Below, piece by piece: positions 1 to 7,838 of a stretch of DNA of 25,176 bases. A program made the position numbers and the translations under genes. Under the pieces are notes generated by a model. The model was given only the letters and a program-made list of their open reading frames with translations, made no database searches and was not told where the DNA came from. The stretch's first letter is position 1. Each line of letters opens with the position of its first letter. Origin of the DNA: Anaerolineae bacterium (GTDB lineage: Bacteria > Chloroflexota > Anaerolineae > Aggregatilineales > Phototrophicaceae); contig JADLHH010000181.1 in assembly GCA_020848855.1 (NCBI GenBank), positions 1 to 25,176 on the forward strand, in the 5' to 3' direction.

Positions 1-2
1 AC

Positions 3-629
3 ATTGCGCCACTGCCGGAACTGGTTGAAATTGCCGAGGAACACAACATCCTGCTGATGGTGGACGACGCGCACGGCGAAGGCGTGCTCGGCAAGGGTGG
101 GCGCGGCATCGTCGATCATTTCGACCTGCACGGGCGGGTCGATATCGAGGTCGGCACGATGAGCAAAGCCTTCGGCGCGGTCGGCGGCATCGTGGCGGGC
201 AAGCAGGTGATCGTTGACTGGCTGCGCCAGCGCGGACGTCCGTTCCTGTTTTCGAGCGCCATGACCGTGCCAGATGCCGCCGCCTGTCTGGCAGCGGTCG
301 ATATCCTGGAAAGCTCGGACGAGCTGGTCAAGCGCCTGTGGGCGAACGCCGAATTCATGAAGCGCGAGATGCAGACGCTCGGCTTCGACATTGGACACAG
401 CGAAACGCCGATCATCCCGGTGATGCTTGGCGAGGCGGCGGTGGCGCAGCAGTTCAGCCGGGCGCTGTTCGAAAACGGCGTGTTCGCGATGGCAATCGGC
501 TTCCCGACCGTCGCCAAAGGCAAAGCACGCATTCGGGTGATGAATACTGCCGCGCACTCGCAGGACGATCTGGAGCAGGCGCTGGCGGCATTCGAATCGG
601 TCGGCAAAACACTGGGTGTGATTCGCTAA
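3..629 (+). CDS. kbl: 2-amino-3-ketobutyrate CoA ligase (glycine C-acetyltransferase), 3' part
   Basis: The gene enters from the left edge; 208 codons are visible, ending in TAA at 627-629. It is a PLP-dependent alpha-oxoamine synthase. The visible part carries the motif [11 protein letters not shown], in which Asp and His contact the PLP cofactor, and GTMSKAFG, in which the lysine forms the internal aldimine. The text around these ([18 protein letters not shown]) is typical of KBL rather than of BioF or HemA. KBL cleaves 2-amino-3-ketobutyrate with CoA to glycine and acetyl-CoA. The next gene starts one base after the stop and encodes a threonine dehydrogenase that supplies this substrate, which strongly supports the call. 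About half of the usual ~395 residues are missing to the left. Confidence 0.93.
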   Translation: MAPLPELVEIAEEHNILLMVDDAHGEGVLGKGGRGIVDHFDLHGRVDIEVGTMSKAFGAVGGIVAGKQVIVDWLRQRGRPFLFSSAMTVPDAAACLAAVDILESSDELVKRLWANAEFMKREMQTLGFDIGHSETPIIPVMLGEAAVAQQFSRALFENGVFAMAIGFPTVAKGKARIRVMNTAAHSQDDLEQALAAFESVGKTLGVIR

Positions 630-630
630 C

Positions 631-1656
631 ATGGCAGCTATCCGCAATAAGGTCGTCCTCATCACCGGGGCAAATGGCGAAGTCGGACATGGGCTGATCG
701 AGCAGTTGAGCGCGTCGGGCGAACACGACATCCTCGCGCTGGACGTGATGGAACTTGAGCCGTCGCTGCGCAGCAAGGTGCAGGCGACGCTGATCGGCGA
801 CATTCTCGACCAGGACTTGATCCAGCGCATTACCAGCCGTTACGAAATCAACACGATCTTTCACCTGGCGGCGATGCTCTCGACGCGCGCCGAATTCACG
901 CCGGAAGCGGCACATCGCGTCAACGTCGAGGGGACGCTCAACCTGCTCAAGCTGGCGAGCGAACAGTCGCGCTCGCTCGGCTACCGGGTCAAGTTCCTAT
1001 TCCCAAGCTCGATTGCGGTTTACGGGCTGCCAGACCTCGCCACGAAAGACGCCGCGCCGCCCGCTGGCGAAGAGGACTTCAACCAGCCGACGACCATGTA
1101 CGGCTGCAACAAGCTCTACTGCGAGCATCTGGGGCGTTACTATGCCGACCATTACCGCCAGCTCGCCGCCGCGCCGGAACCGTACACGCTCGACTTCCGA
1201 GCGCTGCGCTTTCCCGGCTTGATCAGCGCGATTACGCTGCCGAGCGGCGGAACCAGCGACTACGCGCCGGAGATGATCCACGCCGCAGCCAGAGGCGAGC
1301 CGTATCACTGTTTCGTGCGCCCGGAAACGCGGATTGCATTCATGGCGATGCCGGACGCCATTCAGGCGCTGCTGAAACTGGCGGAAGCGCCGGTCGAGCG
1401 GCTGTCACGCCACGTTTACAACGTGACCAGCTTCAACCCGTCGGCGGCGGAGATTGCCGGAATTGTCGAAGGGGCATTCCCCACCGCGCAAATCGACTTC
1501 GTGCCCGACGTGCGCCGGCAGGCGATTGTCGATTCTTGGGCGGCGCAGGTAGACGACAGCGCCGCGCGCCGTGACTGGGGCTGGCAGCCGGACTACGATC
1601 TCGACTCGGCGTTCAAGGATTACCTCATTCCGACGATCCGCCGGCGCTATGCCTGA
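631..1656 (+). CDS. tdh: L-threonine 3-dehydrogenase, epimerase (extended SDR) type
   Basis: This is a 341-residue extended short-chain dehydrogenase. It has the NAD-binding glycine motif at residues 13-19 (GANGEVG), a Ser-Ser pair at 126-127 and the catalytic pair Tyr157/Lys161 (YGCNK). The C-terminal half matches the UDP-glucose-4-epimerase-like threonine dehydrogenases, for example RFPGLISA, PSGGTSDYAPEM, FMAMPDAI, YNVTSF and DSWAAQVDDSAARRDWGW. It would oxidise L-threonine with NAD+ to 2-amino-3-ketobutyrate, the KBL substrate. ATG at 631 is one base after the kbl stop, so the two genes are almost certainly co-transcribed and translationally coupled. Many bacteria instead pair kbl with the zinc medium-chain dehydrogenase Tdh. 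A related sugar-acid dehydrogenase of the same fold is less likely given the partner. Confidence 0.9.
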   Translation: MAAIRNKVVLITGANGEVGHGLIEQLSASGEHDILALDVMELEPSLRSKVQATLIGDILDQDLIQRITSRYEINTIFHLAAMLSTRAEFTPEAAHRVNVEGTLNLLKLASEQSRSLGYRVKFLFPSSIAVYGLPDLATKDAAPPAGEEDFNQPTTMYGCNKLYCEHLGRYYADHYRQLAAAPEPYTLDFRALRFPGLISAITLPSGGTSDYAPEMIHAAARGEPYHCFVRPETRIAFMAMPDAIQALLKLAEAPVERLSRHVYNVTSFNPSAAEIAGIVEGAFPTAQIDFVPDVRRQAIVDSWAAQVDDSAARRDWGWQPDYDLDSAFKDYLIPTIRRRYA

Positions 1657-1675
1657 TTCCGAATGACCTGATTCT

Positions 1676-1700
1676 GTAGGGGCGCACGGGGTGCGCCCTA
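1676..1700. repeat. GTAGGGG-type palindrome A, possible bidirectional terminator
   Basis: A perfect 8-bp stem (GGGCGCAC at 1680-1687, GTGCGCCC at 1691-1698) closes a GGG loop. The outer bases GTAGG/CCTA belong to the GTAGGGG...CCCCTAC family found five more times in this window. It lies between the convergent ends of tdh and the YvlD-like gene, so it could terminate from both sides. There is no long T tract. Confidence 0.6.
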
Positions 1701-1715
1701 TTTGTATCCGCAAAC

Positions 1716-2096
1716 CTATTCGGCATCCTCGTCAAAGCCGATGCTCTTGAGCACCCACTCGACAATAATGGCAGCGACACCCATGACGATACCGCCGAGC
1801 AGCGCCGAGCCGAAGCCATCGACCAGGAAACGCTCCGGCAGCAACGCCGCCGTCAGCATCAGCATCAGCGCGTTGATGACGAAGATGAACAAGCCCAGCG
1901 TGAGTATTACCAGCGGGCAGGTCAGCAGCTTGACGATGGGCTTGACGAAGGCGTTGATGATCCCGAACACCAGCGCGATCACCAGCAGCGTGCCGATTTC
2001 GTTGTCGGCGATGTGAATACCCGGAAGAATTGACGCCGTGATGTACAGCGCAACCGCGTTGATCACCAGACGGATGATGAAATTGCGAATGAGCAT
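1716..2096 (-). CDS. Small membrane protein of the YvlD / 'phage holin family 4' type
   Basis: This is a 126-residue hydrophobic protein with about four predicted membrane segments (roughly residues 5-25, 35-53, 60-88 and 98-118). The central stretch NAFVKPIVKLLTCPL followed by TLGLFIFVINALML is the signature of the family often auto-annotated as 'phage holin family protein' (Bacillus YvlD-like). The name is misleading: these are chromosomal membrane proteins of unsettled function, and nothing phage-like surrounds the gene. It ends in an acidic tail (FDEDAE). The start lies 9 bases after the menA stop, so it is probably the last gene of the menA transcript. Confidence 0.75.
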   Translation of the reverse strand: MLIRNFIIRLVINAVALYITASILPGIHIADNEIGTLLVIALVFGIINAFVKPIVKLLTCPLVILTLGLFIFVINALMLMLTAALLPERFLVDGFGSALLGGIVMGVAAIIVEWVLKSIGFDEDAE

Positions 2097-2105
2097 GTTC
2101 CCTCC

Positions 2106-3029
2106 CTAGAACCAGGCGATGCCGAGCGCGCGTGTGACCAGCGCCAGCCCCCAGCCGACAACCAGCCACAAGCCGAACTGTCCATGCAATCTGGCGGTAC
2201 GCCCCATCGCCTGATGCAGCAGCGGGACATCCTCGCTCGCCCGAATGATGCCGATCAGCCGGCAGGCTTCGGGAGCCGTGACGAGCACCAGCAGGGTCGT
2301 CACCGGCATCACGCCGAGCAGGATGAGCGCGCCGATCATGACGTAGGCGCCGCCCACCAGAATTACATACTCAATACGTGCGCCACGCCTTCCGAGTTTC
2401 ACCGCCAGCGTGCCTTTGTTGACGGCGCGGTCGGCGTCGAGGTCGCGGACGTTGTTGGCGTGCAGGATCGCCGCGACCATGAAGCCAATCGGCAGCCCGG
2501 CGACGACCGGCGTCCAGCTAAAATTGCGCGCCATGACGAAGTACGCGCCGAGCACCATCAACGGTCCCATGAAGATGAATACGGCGATTTCGCCCAAGCC
2601 GTTGTACGCCAGTGGGAATGGTCCCGCCGTGTAAGTGATCACCACCAGCACGCCGCCCAAGCCGATCCAGAACAGCAGCCAGCCAGTCTGTGTGAGCAGA
2701 AACAGCCCAATGATCACGGCGACGGCGACCGTCACGACCGCGCCGATCAGCACGTCGCGCGGCGTCAGCACCGCGTTCTTGATGATCATGCCCTGCCCCG
2801 CCGTCTTGTGCTCGTCTGCGCCGCGACGAAAGTCGAAATACTCGTTGATCAGGTTGGCGGCGATTTGCAGCAGCAGCGCGGCGATCAGCGACAGGACGAA
2901 GCGCACGAGGTCGAACACGCCGTCCTGAATGGCGATGACCGCCGCCAAGCCGAGCGGGGCGTAGGTCGCGGTCAGGGTGCGTGGGCGCGCCGCCTTGTAC
3001 CACGCGGAGAGAGTTTCGTTGGACACCAT
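2106..3029 (-). CDS. menA: 1,4-dihydroxy-2-naphthoate polyprenyltransferase (UbiA family)
   Basis: This is a 307-residue integral-membrane prenyltransferase. The N-terminus (WYKAARPRTLTATYAPLGLA) is typical of MenA. The first prenyl-diphosphate/Mg2+ motif is at about residues 59-72 (NLINEYFDFRRGAD, with Glu63 where many members have Asp). The second is NNVRDLDAD at about 192-200. Hydrophobic helices fill the rest. MenA attaches the polyprenyl tail to DHNA to make demethylmenaquinone, implying a menaquinone respiratory chain. I chose ATG at 3029. The same frame opens further upstream at 3089, but those 20 codons fall in a repeat element and are not family-like. A UbiA-family enzyme with another aromatic acceptor cannot be fully excluded. 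Confidence 0.85.
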   Translation of the reverse strand: MVSNETLSAWYKAARPRTLTATYAPLGLAAVIAIQDGVFDLVRFVLSLIAALLLQIAANLINEYFDFRRGADEHKTAGQGMIIKNAVLTPRDVLIGAVVTVAVAVIIGLFLLTQTGWLLFWIGLGGVLVVITYTAGPFPLAYNGLGEIAVFIFMGPLMVLGAYFVMARNFSWTPVVAGLPIGFMVAAILHANNVRDLDADRAVNKGTLAVKLGRRGARIEYVILVGGAYVMIGALILLGVMPVTTLLVLVTAPEACRLIGIIRASEDVPLLHQAMGRTARLHGQFGLWLVVGWGLALVTRALGIAWF

Positions 3030-3040
3030 TGAGAGCCTTT

Positions 3041-3108
3041 TGAACCGCCAAAACGCCAAGACATACATGATTATATCTTCTTGGCGCACTCGGCGTCCTG
3101 GCGGTTCA
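3041..3108. repeat. CCGCCAAG-type interspersed inverted repeat
   Basis: The left arm TGAACCGCCAAAACGCCAAG (3041-3060) pairs with the inverse of the right end (3089-3108), 17 of 20 positions matching. A second internal copy, CTTGGCG at 3080-3086, can pair with CGCCAAG at 3054-3060 in an alternative hairpin. The centre (3061-3079) is AT-rich. The element occupies the gap between the GNAT gene and menA on the transcribed strand, so it would be present in the mRNA leader of menA. Confidence 0.7.
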
Positions 3109-3134
3109 GGGATGTGGTTGGCTTTGAAAAGACT

Positions 3135-3671
3135 TCAGTCGAGCGCTTTCGCCATGTTGGCAATCGGCAGCGTCTCACCGTCGGGCATCGGCGCGTCGCC
3201 ACGTCCCGTCACCTGATAACCCAGCGCGGCGTAAAGCGGTTCGCCGGGGAGCGTGGCGGCGAGTTCCATCCGGCGAAAACCCCGGCTGCGAGCGGCGTCT
3301 TCGCACATTTCGATGATGCGCCTGCCAATACCCCGCCGCGCCCAGCCAGGATGCACGAAAAATGCCCGTATCCGCGCCGCATCGCGCGCCGGGTCGAGCA
3401 GGTTGTCGTCGTCGGATTTCATCTGGTCACCGCCGAACAGCGTCTTGCGCTTGCTCCAGCCGCCGCAGCCGGCGTACTGGTCGCCATCGACGGCAGCGTA
3501 ATAGGTCTCGTCGGCGATCAACTGAGTGTCAATGCCGAAGATGTGGATGATGGCGCTTTCGATCTGGTGGGGCGTGTAATAACCGACGCTCAGCGCCCGC
3601 ACCGATTCGGGGATGAGCGCTTTCAGCGCCGGAATATCCTGTTCGGTCGCCAGCCGAATGATGACGGTCAC
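3135..3671 (-). CDS. GNAT-family N-acetyltransferase
   Basis: This is a 178-residue GNAT domain protein. It begins IRLATEQDIPALKAL, the usual first strand and helix of the fold. The acetyl-CoA pyrophosphate loop is FFVHPGWARRGIGRRII (R-R-G-I-G-R), and the C-terminal strand region is LYAALGYQVTGRGDAPMPDGETLPIANM. The start codon is GTG at 3671, one base after the TAG stop of the hydroxylase gene, so translation is probably coupled to it. The acceptor substrate cannot be told from sequence. The location suggests an accessory role in, or regulation with, the hydroxylase operon, but that is inference only. Confidence 0.82.
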   Translation of the reverse strand: MTVIIRLATEQDIPALKALIPESVRALSVGYYTPHQIESAIIHIFGIDTQLIADETYYAAVDGDQYAGCGGWSKRKTLFGGDQMKSDDDNLLDPARDAARIRAFFVHPGWARRGIGRRIIEMCEDAARSRGFRRMELAATLPGEPLYAALGYQVTGRGDAPMPDGETLPIANMAKALD

Positions 3672-3672
3672 G

Positions 3673-6483
3673 CTACTTCACGTCCTGCCATGCCGTGTAG
3701 ACTTCGCTCTGCCCGCTGACCATCGCCCGGTACAGCGCGTCCTGATCGACCGGCAGGTTGAACACGCGCACGCCGACCGCGTTGTAGATGGCGTTGGCGA
3801 TAGCGGGCGAGGTGTTGATCGACGGCAGCTCGCCGACACCCTTCGCGCCGAACGGTCCATCGGTGGTCTTGTGCTCGACCAGATGGCTGATGATCGCCGG
3901 CGTATGCTTGATGCTCGGCATCTTGTAGCGCGAAAACAGCGTCGACCAGGGCACGCCGTCCTCGACAATGAAGGCTTCGGTCAGCGCGTTGCCCAGCGCC
4001 ATGACGATGCCGCCCTCGATCTGCCCCTGCGTTTGCAGCGGGTTGATCGCCCGCCCCACGTCCGCCGCCGAGATGATTTTGTGGACGGCGACTTCGCCGG
4101 TATTCAGGTCAACTGAGCACAGCGCGATCTGCGTCGCGTAGGAGAAGGCGAAGTGCATATCGCCGCCCGTGCCGAGCGGCTGGGTCTTCGGTCCGTAGTA
4201 TTCCTGCCGGATTCGGGTATCCATGCCCTGCTTGTGCGCCTGCCGGATCACATCGCCGAACTTGACGGCTGTACCATTCTGCCGCGCCAAGCCTTCCTCG
4301 AAACGCACGTGCCCCGGCGGGCAGTCGAGTTCTTCGGCGACGACCTTGGTCAGCATCTCGCGCAGGTTGGCGGCGGCGATGCGCACGGCATTGCCGCTCA
4401 TGTAGGTCTGGCGGCTGGCGGTGGTCGGTCCGCCGTTGGGCGTCAGATCGGTGTCGGAGAGCAGCACGCGCACCTGACTGAATGGCAAGCCCAATTCTTC
4501 GGCGGCGCATTGGGCGAGGACGGTGCTCAAGCCCTGCCCCATATCCGCCGACGACGTGCGCACCTCAACCGTGCCGTCCTCGAAGGCTTCGACCTCGGCG
4601 TCCGAGCGATCCGGCGCGCCGCCGCCCAAGCCGGTATTCTTGTAGGCGCAGGCGACGCCCCAGGCATACGCCTTGTCGTCCTCGCGCCATGACCAGCGGA
4701 AGCCGCCATTCAAGCCACCGCGCATGTCGCGCTCGCACAGGTCGAGCGTGTCGAGCAAGCCGACACTTTCGCGCAGAAGCTGTCCGGTCGCCGTCGTCAC
4801 GCCGACTTTCTGCGCGTTGATACGCCGGAATTCGACCGGATCGATGCCCAATTCCTGCGCCACCATGTCCATGTTCTGCTCGACAGCGAAGGCGCTCTGG
4901 GTCACGCCGAAGCCGCGAAACGCGCCGCTCGGCGGATTGTTGGTATACATGGCGAAGCAGTCGATTTTGGCATGGGGTACGTTGTAGGGTCCGGTCGCGT
5001 GGGTCGTGGCGCGGGTCATCACCTTGTCGCTCAGGCTGGCATACGCGCCGCCGTCGCCGTACAGCTCGGCTTCGACCGCCGTCAGCCGTCCGTCGCGCTT
5101 CGCCCCGGTCTTGATGCGGATCACAGTCGCGTGGCGCTTGGGATGGAACAGCAGCGATTCCTGCCGGGTGTAGAGCATCTTGACCGGGCGATTGGTGACC
5201 GTCGCCAGCAGCGCGACGTGAATCTGCCCGGCGATGTCTTCCTTGCCGCCGAACCCACCGCCGATCAGACAGCCTTTCACGCGCACGGCATCTTCCGGCA
5301 GATTCATGGCGTTGGCGATCTGGCTGCGATCCTGATAGGGAATCTGCGAGCCGACGTAAATCGTCAGCTTCTCGTGATCGGCGTCGTAGCCTGCCGGGAT
5401 GCCGATGGCGCATTCCGGCTCCAGAAACGCGTGCTCGGTGGTGGCGGTGTGATACGTCCGCTCGACAATCACGTCGGCTTCGGCGAACCCCTGTGCGATG
5501 TCGCCGTGCCGGACTTTGATGTGCTTGAGCAGGTTGCCGTCTTCGCGCCCGTCGTGAACCAGCGGCGCGTCCGGCTGATGCGCATAGACCGGATCGCCAA
5601 CGACTGGCAGCGGCTCATATTCGACTTCGATCAGATCGAGCGCCTGATTAGCGATCTCCTGTGTGTCGGCAGCGACGATGGCGACCGGATCACCCATGTA
5701 GCGCACCTTGTCGCCCGCCAGGACGGGCCAGTCGAGATGCACCAAGCCGTGAATGTTCTCGCCGGGCACGTCTTTGTAGGTCAGCACAGCATGGACGCCG
5801 GGCAGGGCTTTCGCCGCGCTGGTGTCGATGCTCAACACCTTCGCGTGCGGATAACGCGAACGGAGCGTCCGGGCGAACAGCATCCCCGCGAACGTATAAT
5901 CGTCGGTGTATTTGGCGCGCCCGGTGACGCGATCCACGCTGTCCTGAACCTTCTCGTTGTGCCCGACCGACTTCAGCGGCTCGATCACGACCGGCTCGTT
6001 GACCGGAAGCTTCGCCGCGCCTCGCTTCACCGCCGCCGCCGACCGGATGGCGTTGATCACGCTGGTGTAGCCGGTGCAGCGGCAGTACGTGTCCTTGAGC
6101 GCCACCTTGATGTCGTGATCGTCGGGATCGGGACACCGGTCGATCAGTGCCGCTGCGTTCATGATCAATCCGGCAGTGCAAAAGCCACACTGCACCGCGC
6201 CATGTTCGATGAACGATTCCTGAAGCGGGTGAAGCTGATCGCCATGCGCCAGCCCCTCGATGGTCAGGATGCTGCACCCCTGCGCCTTGAACGCCGGGTA
6301 GACACACGAATCGACGGGCGTGCCGTCGATATGCACCGTGCAGATGCCGCACTCGGCTTCGTTGCAGCCGATCTTCGTGCCGGTCAAGCTGAGGTCGTAG
6401 CGCAGGACTTCCGCCAGCGTCCGCGACTGCGGCACGTCGAGGGTATGCGATACTCCATTGACGGTCAGTTTTAGCTCTGCCAT
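3673..6483 (-). CDS. Xanthine dehydrogenase-type molybdenum hydroxylase, fused 2Fe-2S and molybdopterin subunit
   Basis: This 936-residue protein joins two subunits. Residues 1-150 form a double 2Fe-2S module: Cys40, 45, 48 and 60 (plant-ferredoxin type), then Cys99, 102, 134 and 136. From about 173 onward is the molybdopterin subunit, with GGGFGGKE at 408-415, GAFRGFG at 520-526 and the catalytic Glu885 in GAKGVGE. By eye, Glu415 and Arg491 align with the purine-contacting Glu802 and Arg880 of bovine xanthine dehydrogenase. Aldehyde oxidases replace these two residues, so purine is the favoured substrate. The FAD domain is a separate gene upstream (6818-7738). The 2Fe-2S/Mo fusion without FAD resembles E. 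coli XdhD. A GAGGTGAGG ribosome site precedes ATG 6483. No XdhC-type cofactor sulfurase gene is in the window. Confidence 0.92.
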   Translation of the reverse strand: MAELKLTVNGVSHTLDVPQSRTLAEVLRYDLSLTGTKIGCNEAECGICTVHIDGTPVDSCVYPAFKAQGCSILTIEGLAHGDQLHPLQESFIEHGAVQCGFCTAGLIMNAAALIDRCPDPDDHDIKVALKDTYCRCTGYTSVINAIRSAAAVKRGAAKLPVNEPVVIEPLKSVGHNEKVQDSVDRVTGRAKYTDDYTFAGMLFARTLRSRYPHAKVLSIDTSAAKALPGVHAVLTYKDVPGENIHGLVHLDWPVLAGDKVRYMGDPVAIVAADTQEIANQALDLIEVEYEPLPVVGDPVYAHQPDAPLVHDGREDGNLLKHIKVRHGDIAQGFAEADVIVERTYHTATTEHAFLEPECAIGIPAGYDADHEKLTIYVGSQIPYQDRSQIANAMNLPEDAVRVKGCLIGGGFGGKEDIAGQIHVALLATVTNRPVKMLYTRQESLLFHPKRHATVIRIKTGAKRDGRLTAVEAELYGDGGAYASLSDKVMTRATTHATGPYNVPHAKIDCFAMYTNNPPSGAFRGFGVTQSAFAVEQNMDMVAQELGIDPVEFRRINAQKVGVTTATGQLLRESVGLLDTLDLCERDMRGGLNGGFRWSWREDDKAYAWGVACAYKNTGLGGGAPDRSDAEVEAFEDGTVEVRTSSADMGQGLSTVLAQCAAEELGLPFSQVRVLLSDTDLTPNGGPTTASRQTYMSGNAVRIAAANLREMLTKVVAEELDCPPGHVRFEEGLARQNGTAVKFGDVIRQAHKQGMDTRIRQEYYGPKTQPLGTGGDMHFAFSYATQIALCSVDLNTGEVAVHKIISAADVGRAINPLQTQGQIEGGIVMALGNALTEAFIVEDGVPWSTLFSRYKMPSIKHTPAIISHLVEHKTTDGPFGAKGVGELPSINTSPAIANAIYNAVGVRVFNLPVDQDALYRAMVSGQSEVYTAWQDVK

Positions 6484-6510
6484 AACACCCTCACCTCATC
6501 ACCAGCTCAT

Positions 6511-6524
6511 GCGCCTTTCGGCGC
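6511..6524. other. Short hairpin in intercistronic gap of the hydroxylase operon
   Basis: GCGCC-TTTC-GGCGC (5-bp perfect stem) lies in the 54-base gap between the stop of the 91-residue gene and the start of the hydroxylase gene. It could tune translation or mRNA decay but has no T tract. It is short and may be chance in GC-rich DNA. Confidence 0.35.
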
Positions 6525-6537
6525 GGCGTTTCGGGGG

Positions 6538-6813
6538 TTAGCTGTTCTCGGCTTCCTTTGCTTTCCCATAAAACTCGTCCAGATACGCCTGCGCCTGAAC
6601 GGCTTCGTGCAGCACCACGTCGGCAATCTGGCGCAGCGTTTCGAGATTCTTCAGCACGTAACCATCCGTCTGCTTCAAATCTTCGCTCAGCAGCAGCGCG
6701 CCGCCGTGAATCACCGAAAGCATCCCGAACAGATCATGTTCCAGGACTTTCAAGGCTTCGTCGGGGTTTTGTCGCAGCAGATTTCTGAGAGTTTCACCAT
6801 CGGTTAACGCCAT
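6538..6813 (-). CDS. 91-residue helical protein resembling a stand-alone HisKA (DHp) domain
   Basis: I do not recognise a named family. The 91-residue protein is all-helical in character. Residues 25-41 (EHDLFGMLSVIHGGALL) follow the spacing of a histidine-kinase H-box (x-H-D-L-x-x-x-L-x-x-I-x-G-x-x-x-L-L), with His26 at the phospho-acceptor position. A second amphipathic helix follows at about 52-80 (YVLKNLETLRQIADVVLHEA), as in the DHp hairpin. The conserved Pro of the H-box is absent (Met31), and there is no ATPase domain. The start is 4 bases after the FAD-subunit stop and the gene ends 54 bases before the fused 2Fe-2S/Mo gene, so it is embedded in the operon. It may be a phosphotransfer, dimerisation or assembly protein; the kinase resemblance could be only structural. 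Confidence 0.7.
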   Translation of the reverse strand: MALTDGETLRNLLRQNPDEALKVLEHDLFGMLSVIHGGALLLSEDLKQTDGYVLKNLETLRQIADVVLHEAVQAQAYLDEFYGKAKEAENS

Positions 6814-6817
6814 AAGT

Positions 6818-7738
6818 TTATCCTAACCCAACGCCTTCGGCGTGCGCGACGCCCGTCCGGGCGCGTTCGACCGCCAACGGCAGCGTCTTACGCAGCAAAG
6901 TGCCGATCATGTGCTGCCGGTATTCGCCGGTCGCGCGGTATTTGCTGGTGCGCGGCTTAAGCGACTCGTGCGCCGCCCCGACCGCCCGCTCCAGGGCGGC
7001 GTCATCTGCCGGCTGCCCGCGCAGGGAGGCGCTCACCGCTTCCGCCAGAATCGGCGTCGGCGCGACCGGCGCGATACTGATTCGCGCATCCTCATAATAC
7101 GCCCGATCTTGGCTCAGCCGAACCCACACGGCACAGCCAAGTACCGGCAGCGCTACGCCCTGCGGGCGCATGATGCGGTGGAAAGCCGTCGCTTCGCGCC
7201 CGGTGCACAGCCGGAAGCGAAAGGCGACCAGCACATCGTGACGCGAATCGAGAGCCGAGATGCCGGGTCCCTTGAACAGCTTCGCCAGCGGCAGCCACTC
7301 ACGCCGACCGTCGCCCCAGGCGACATCGGCTTCGGCGTCGAGCGCCATCAGCGAGGTCGTGCCGTCGCCCGCTGGGAGCGCGTGGGCGACATTGCCCCCC
7401 AGTGTAGCGACGTTACGCACCTGCGGTCCGCCGACCACGCCGCAGCTTTCGACCAGACAGGTTGCCTGCGCTTCGAGCAGCGAGGACTGCGTGATAACGG
7501 TATGAGTCACCGCCGCGCCAATCGTGCAGACACCATCGGATTCGACGATGCGGGTCATCTCGCCGACGCGCGTCAGATCGACCAGCGCGTCCAGCCTGTG
7601 CGGCGTCTCGGCGTACTGAAGGTCGATCATCAAATCCGTTCCCCCGGCGATGATGCGCGCATTCCCGGCGTGCTCCGCCAGCAGCCGCAGCGCTTCCTCC
7701 ACCGTCGAAGGCGTATAGTAATGCTTCCAGATATCCAT
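6818..7738 (-). CDS. FAD-binding subunit of a xanthine dehydrogenase-type molybdenum hydroxylase
   Basis: This 306-residue protein belongs to the CoxM/XdhB/PucC FAD-binding family. The first FAD diphosphate motif is ARIIAGGTDLMIDLQ at about residues 28-42, and the second is GGPQVRNVATLGGNVAHALPAGD at about 102-124. The C-terminal CO-dehydrogenase flavoprotein domain follows (about 180-290). It passes electrons from the 2Fe-2S clusters of the partner subunit (3673-6483) to NAD+ or another acceptor. It is the first gene of the minus-strand operon. ATG 7738 is preceded by AGGGTGA at a good distance. The gene is divergent from the nucleoside importer that begins at 7915. Confidence 0.9.
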   Translation of the reverse strand: MDIWKHYYTPSTVEEALRLLAEHAGNARIIAGGTDLMIDLQYAETPHRLDALVDLTRVGEMTRIVESDGVCTIGAAVTHTVITQSSLLEAQATCLVESCGVVGGPQVRNVATLGGNVAHALPAGDGTTSLMALDAEADVAWGDGRREWLPLAKLFKGPGISALDSRHDVLVAFRFRLCTGREATAFHRIMRPQGVALPVLGCAVWVRLSQDRAYYEDARISIAPVAPTPILAEAVSASLRGQPADDAALERAVGAAHESLKPRTSKYRATGEYRQHMIGTLLRKTLPLAVERARTGVAHAEGVGLG

Positions 7739-7838
7739 AAGATTTCACCCTACCTCAGTTTAGCGTAAGGATGCTGTTGGAACAAGACGCCGAAGGCGCT
7801 ATAGTTATGGGCAAAGATGAACAAAAGCGGCGCGTGCG

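Noticed and set aside
1716..2096. Phage remnant suggested by a 'holin' family match
   Set aside because: The family is mostly chromosomal YvlD-like membrane proteins, and no endolysin, integrase or other phage gene is nearby.
4972..6474. 500-codon open frame on the plus strand opposite the hydroxylase gene
   Set aside because: It is antisense to a protein with many intact family motifs, has Arg/Asp/Val-rich low-likelihood composition, and is explained by codon bias in GC-rich DNA.
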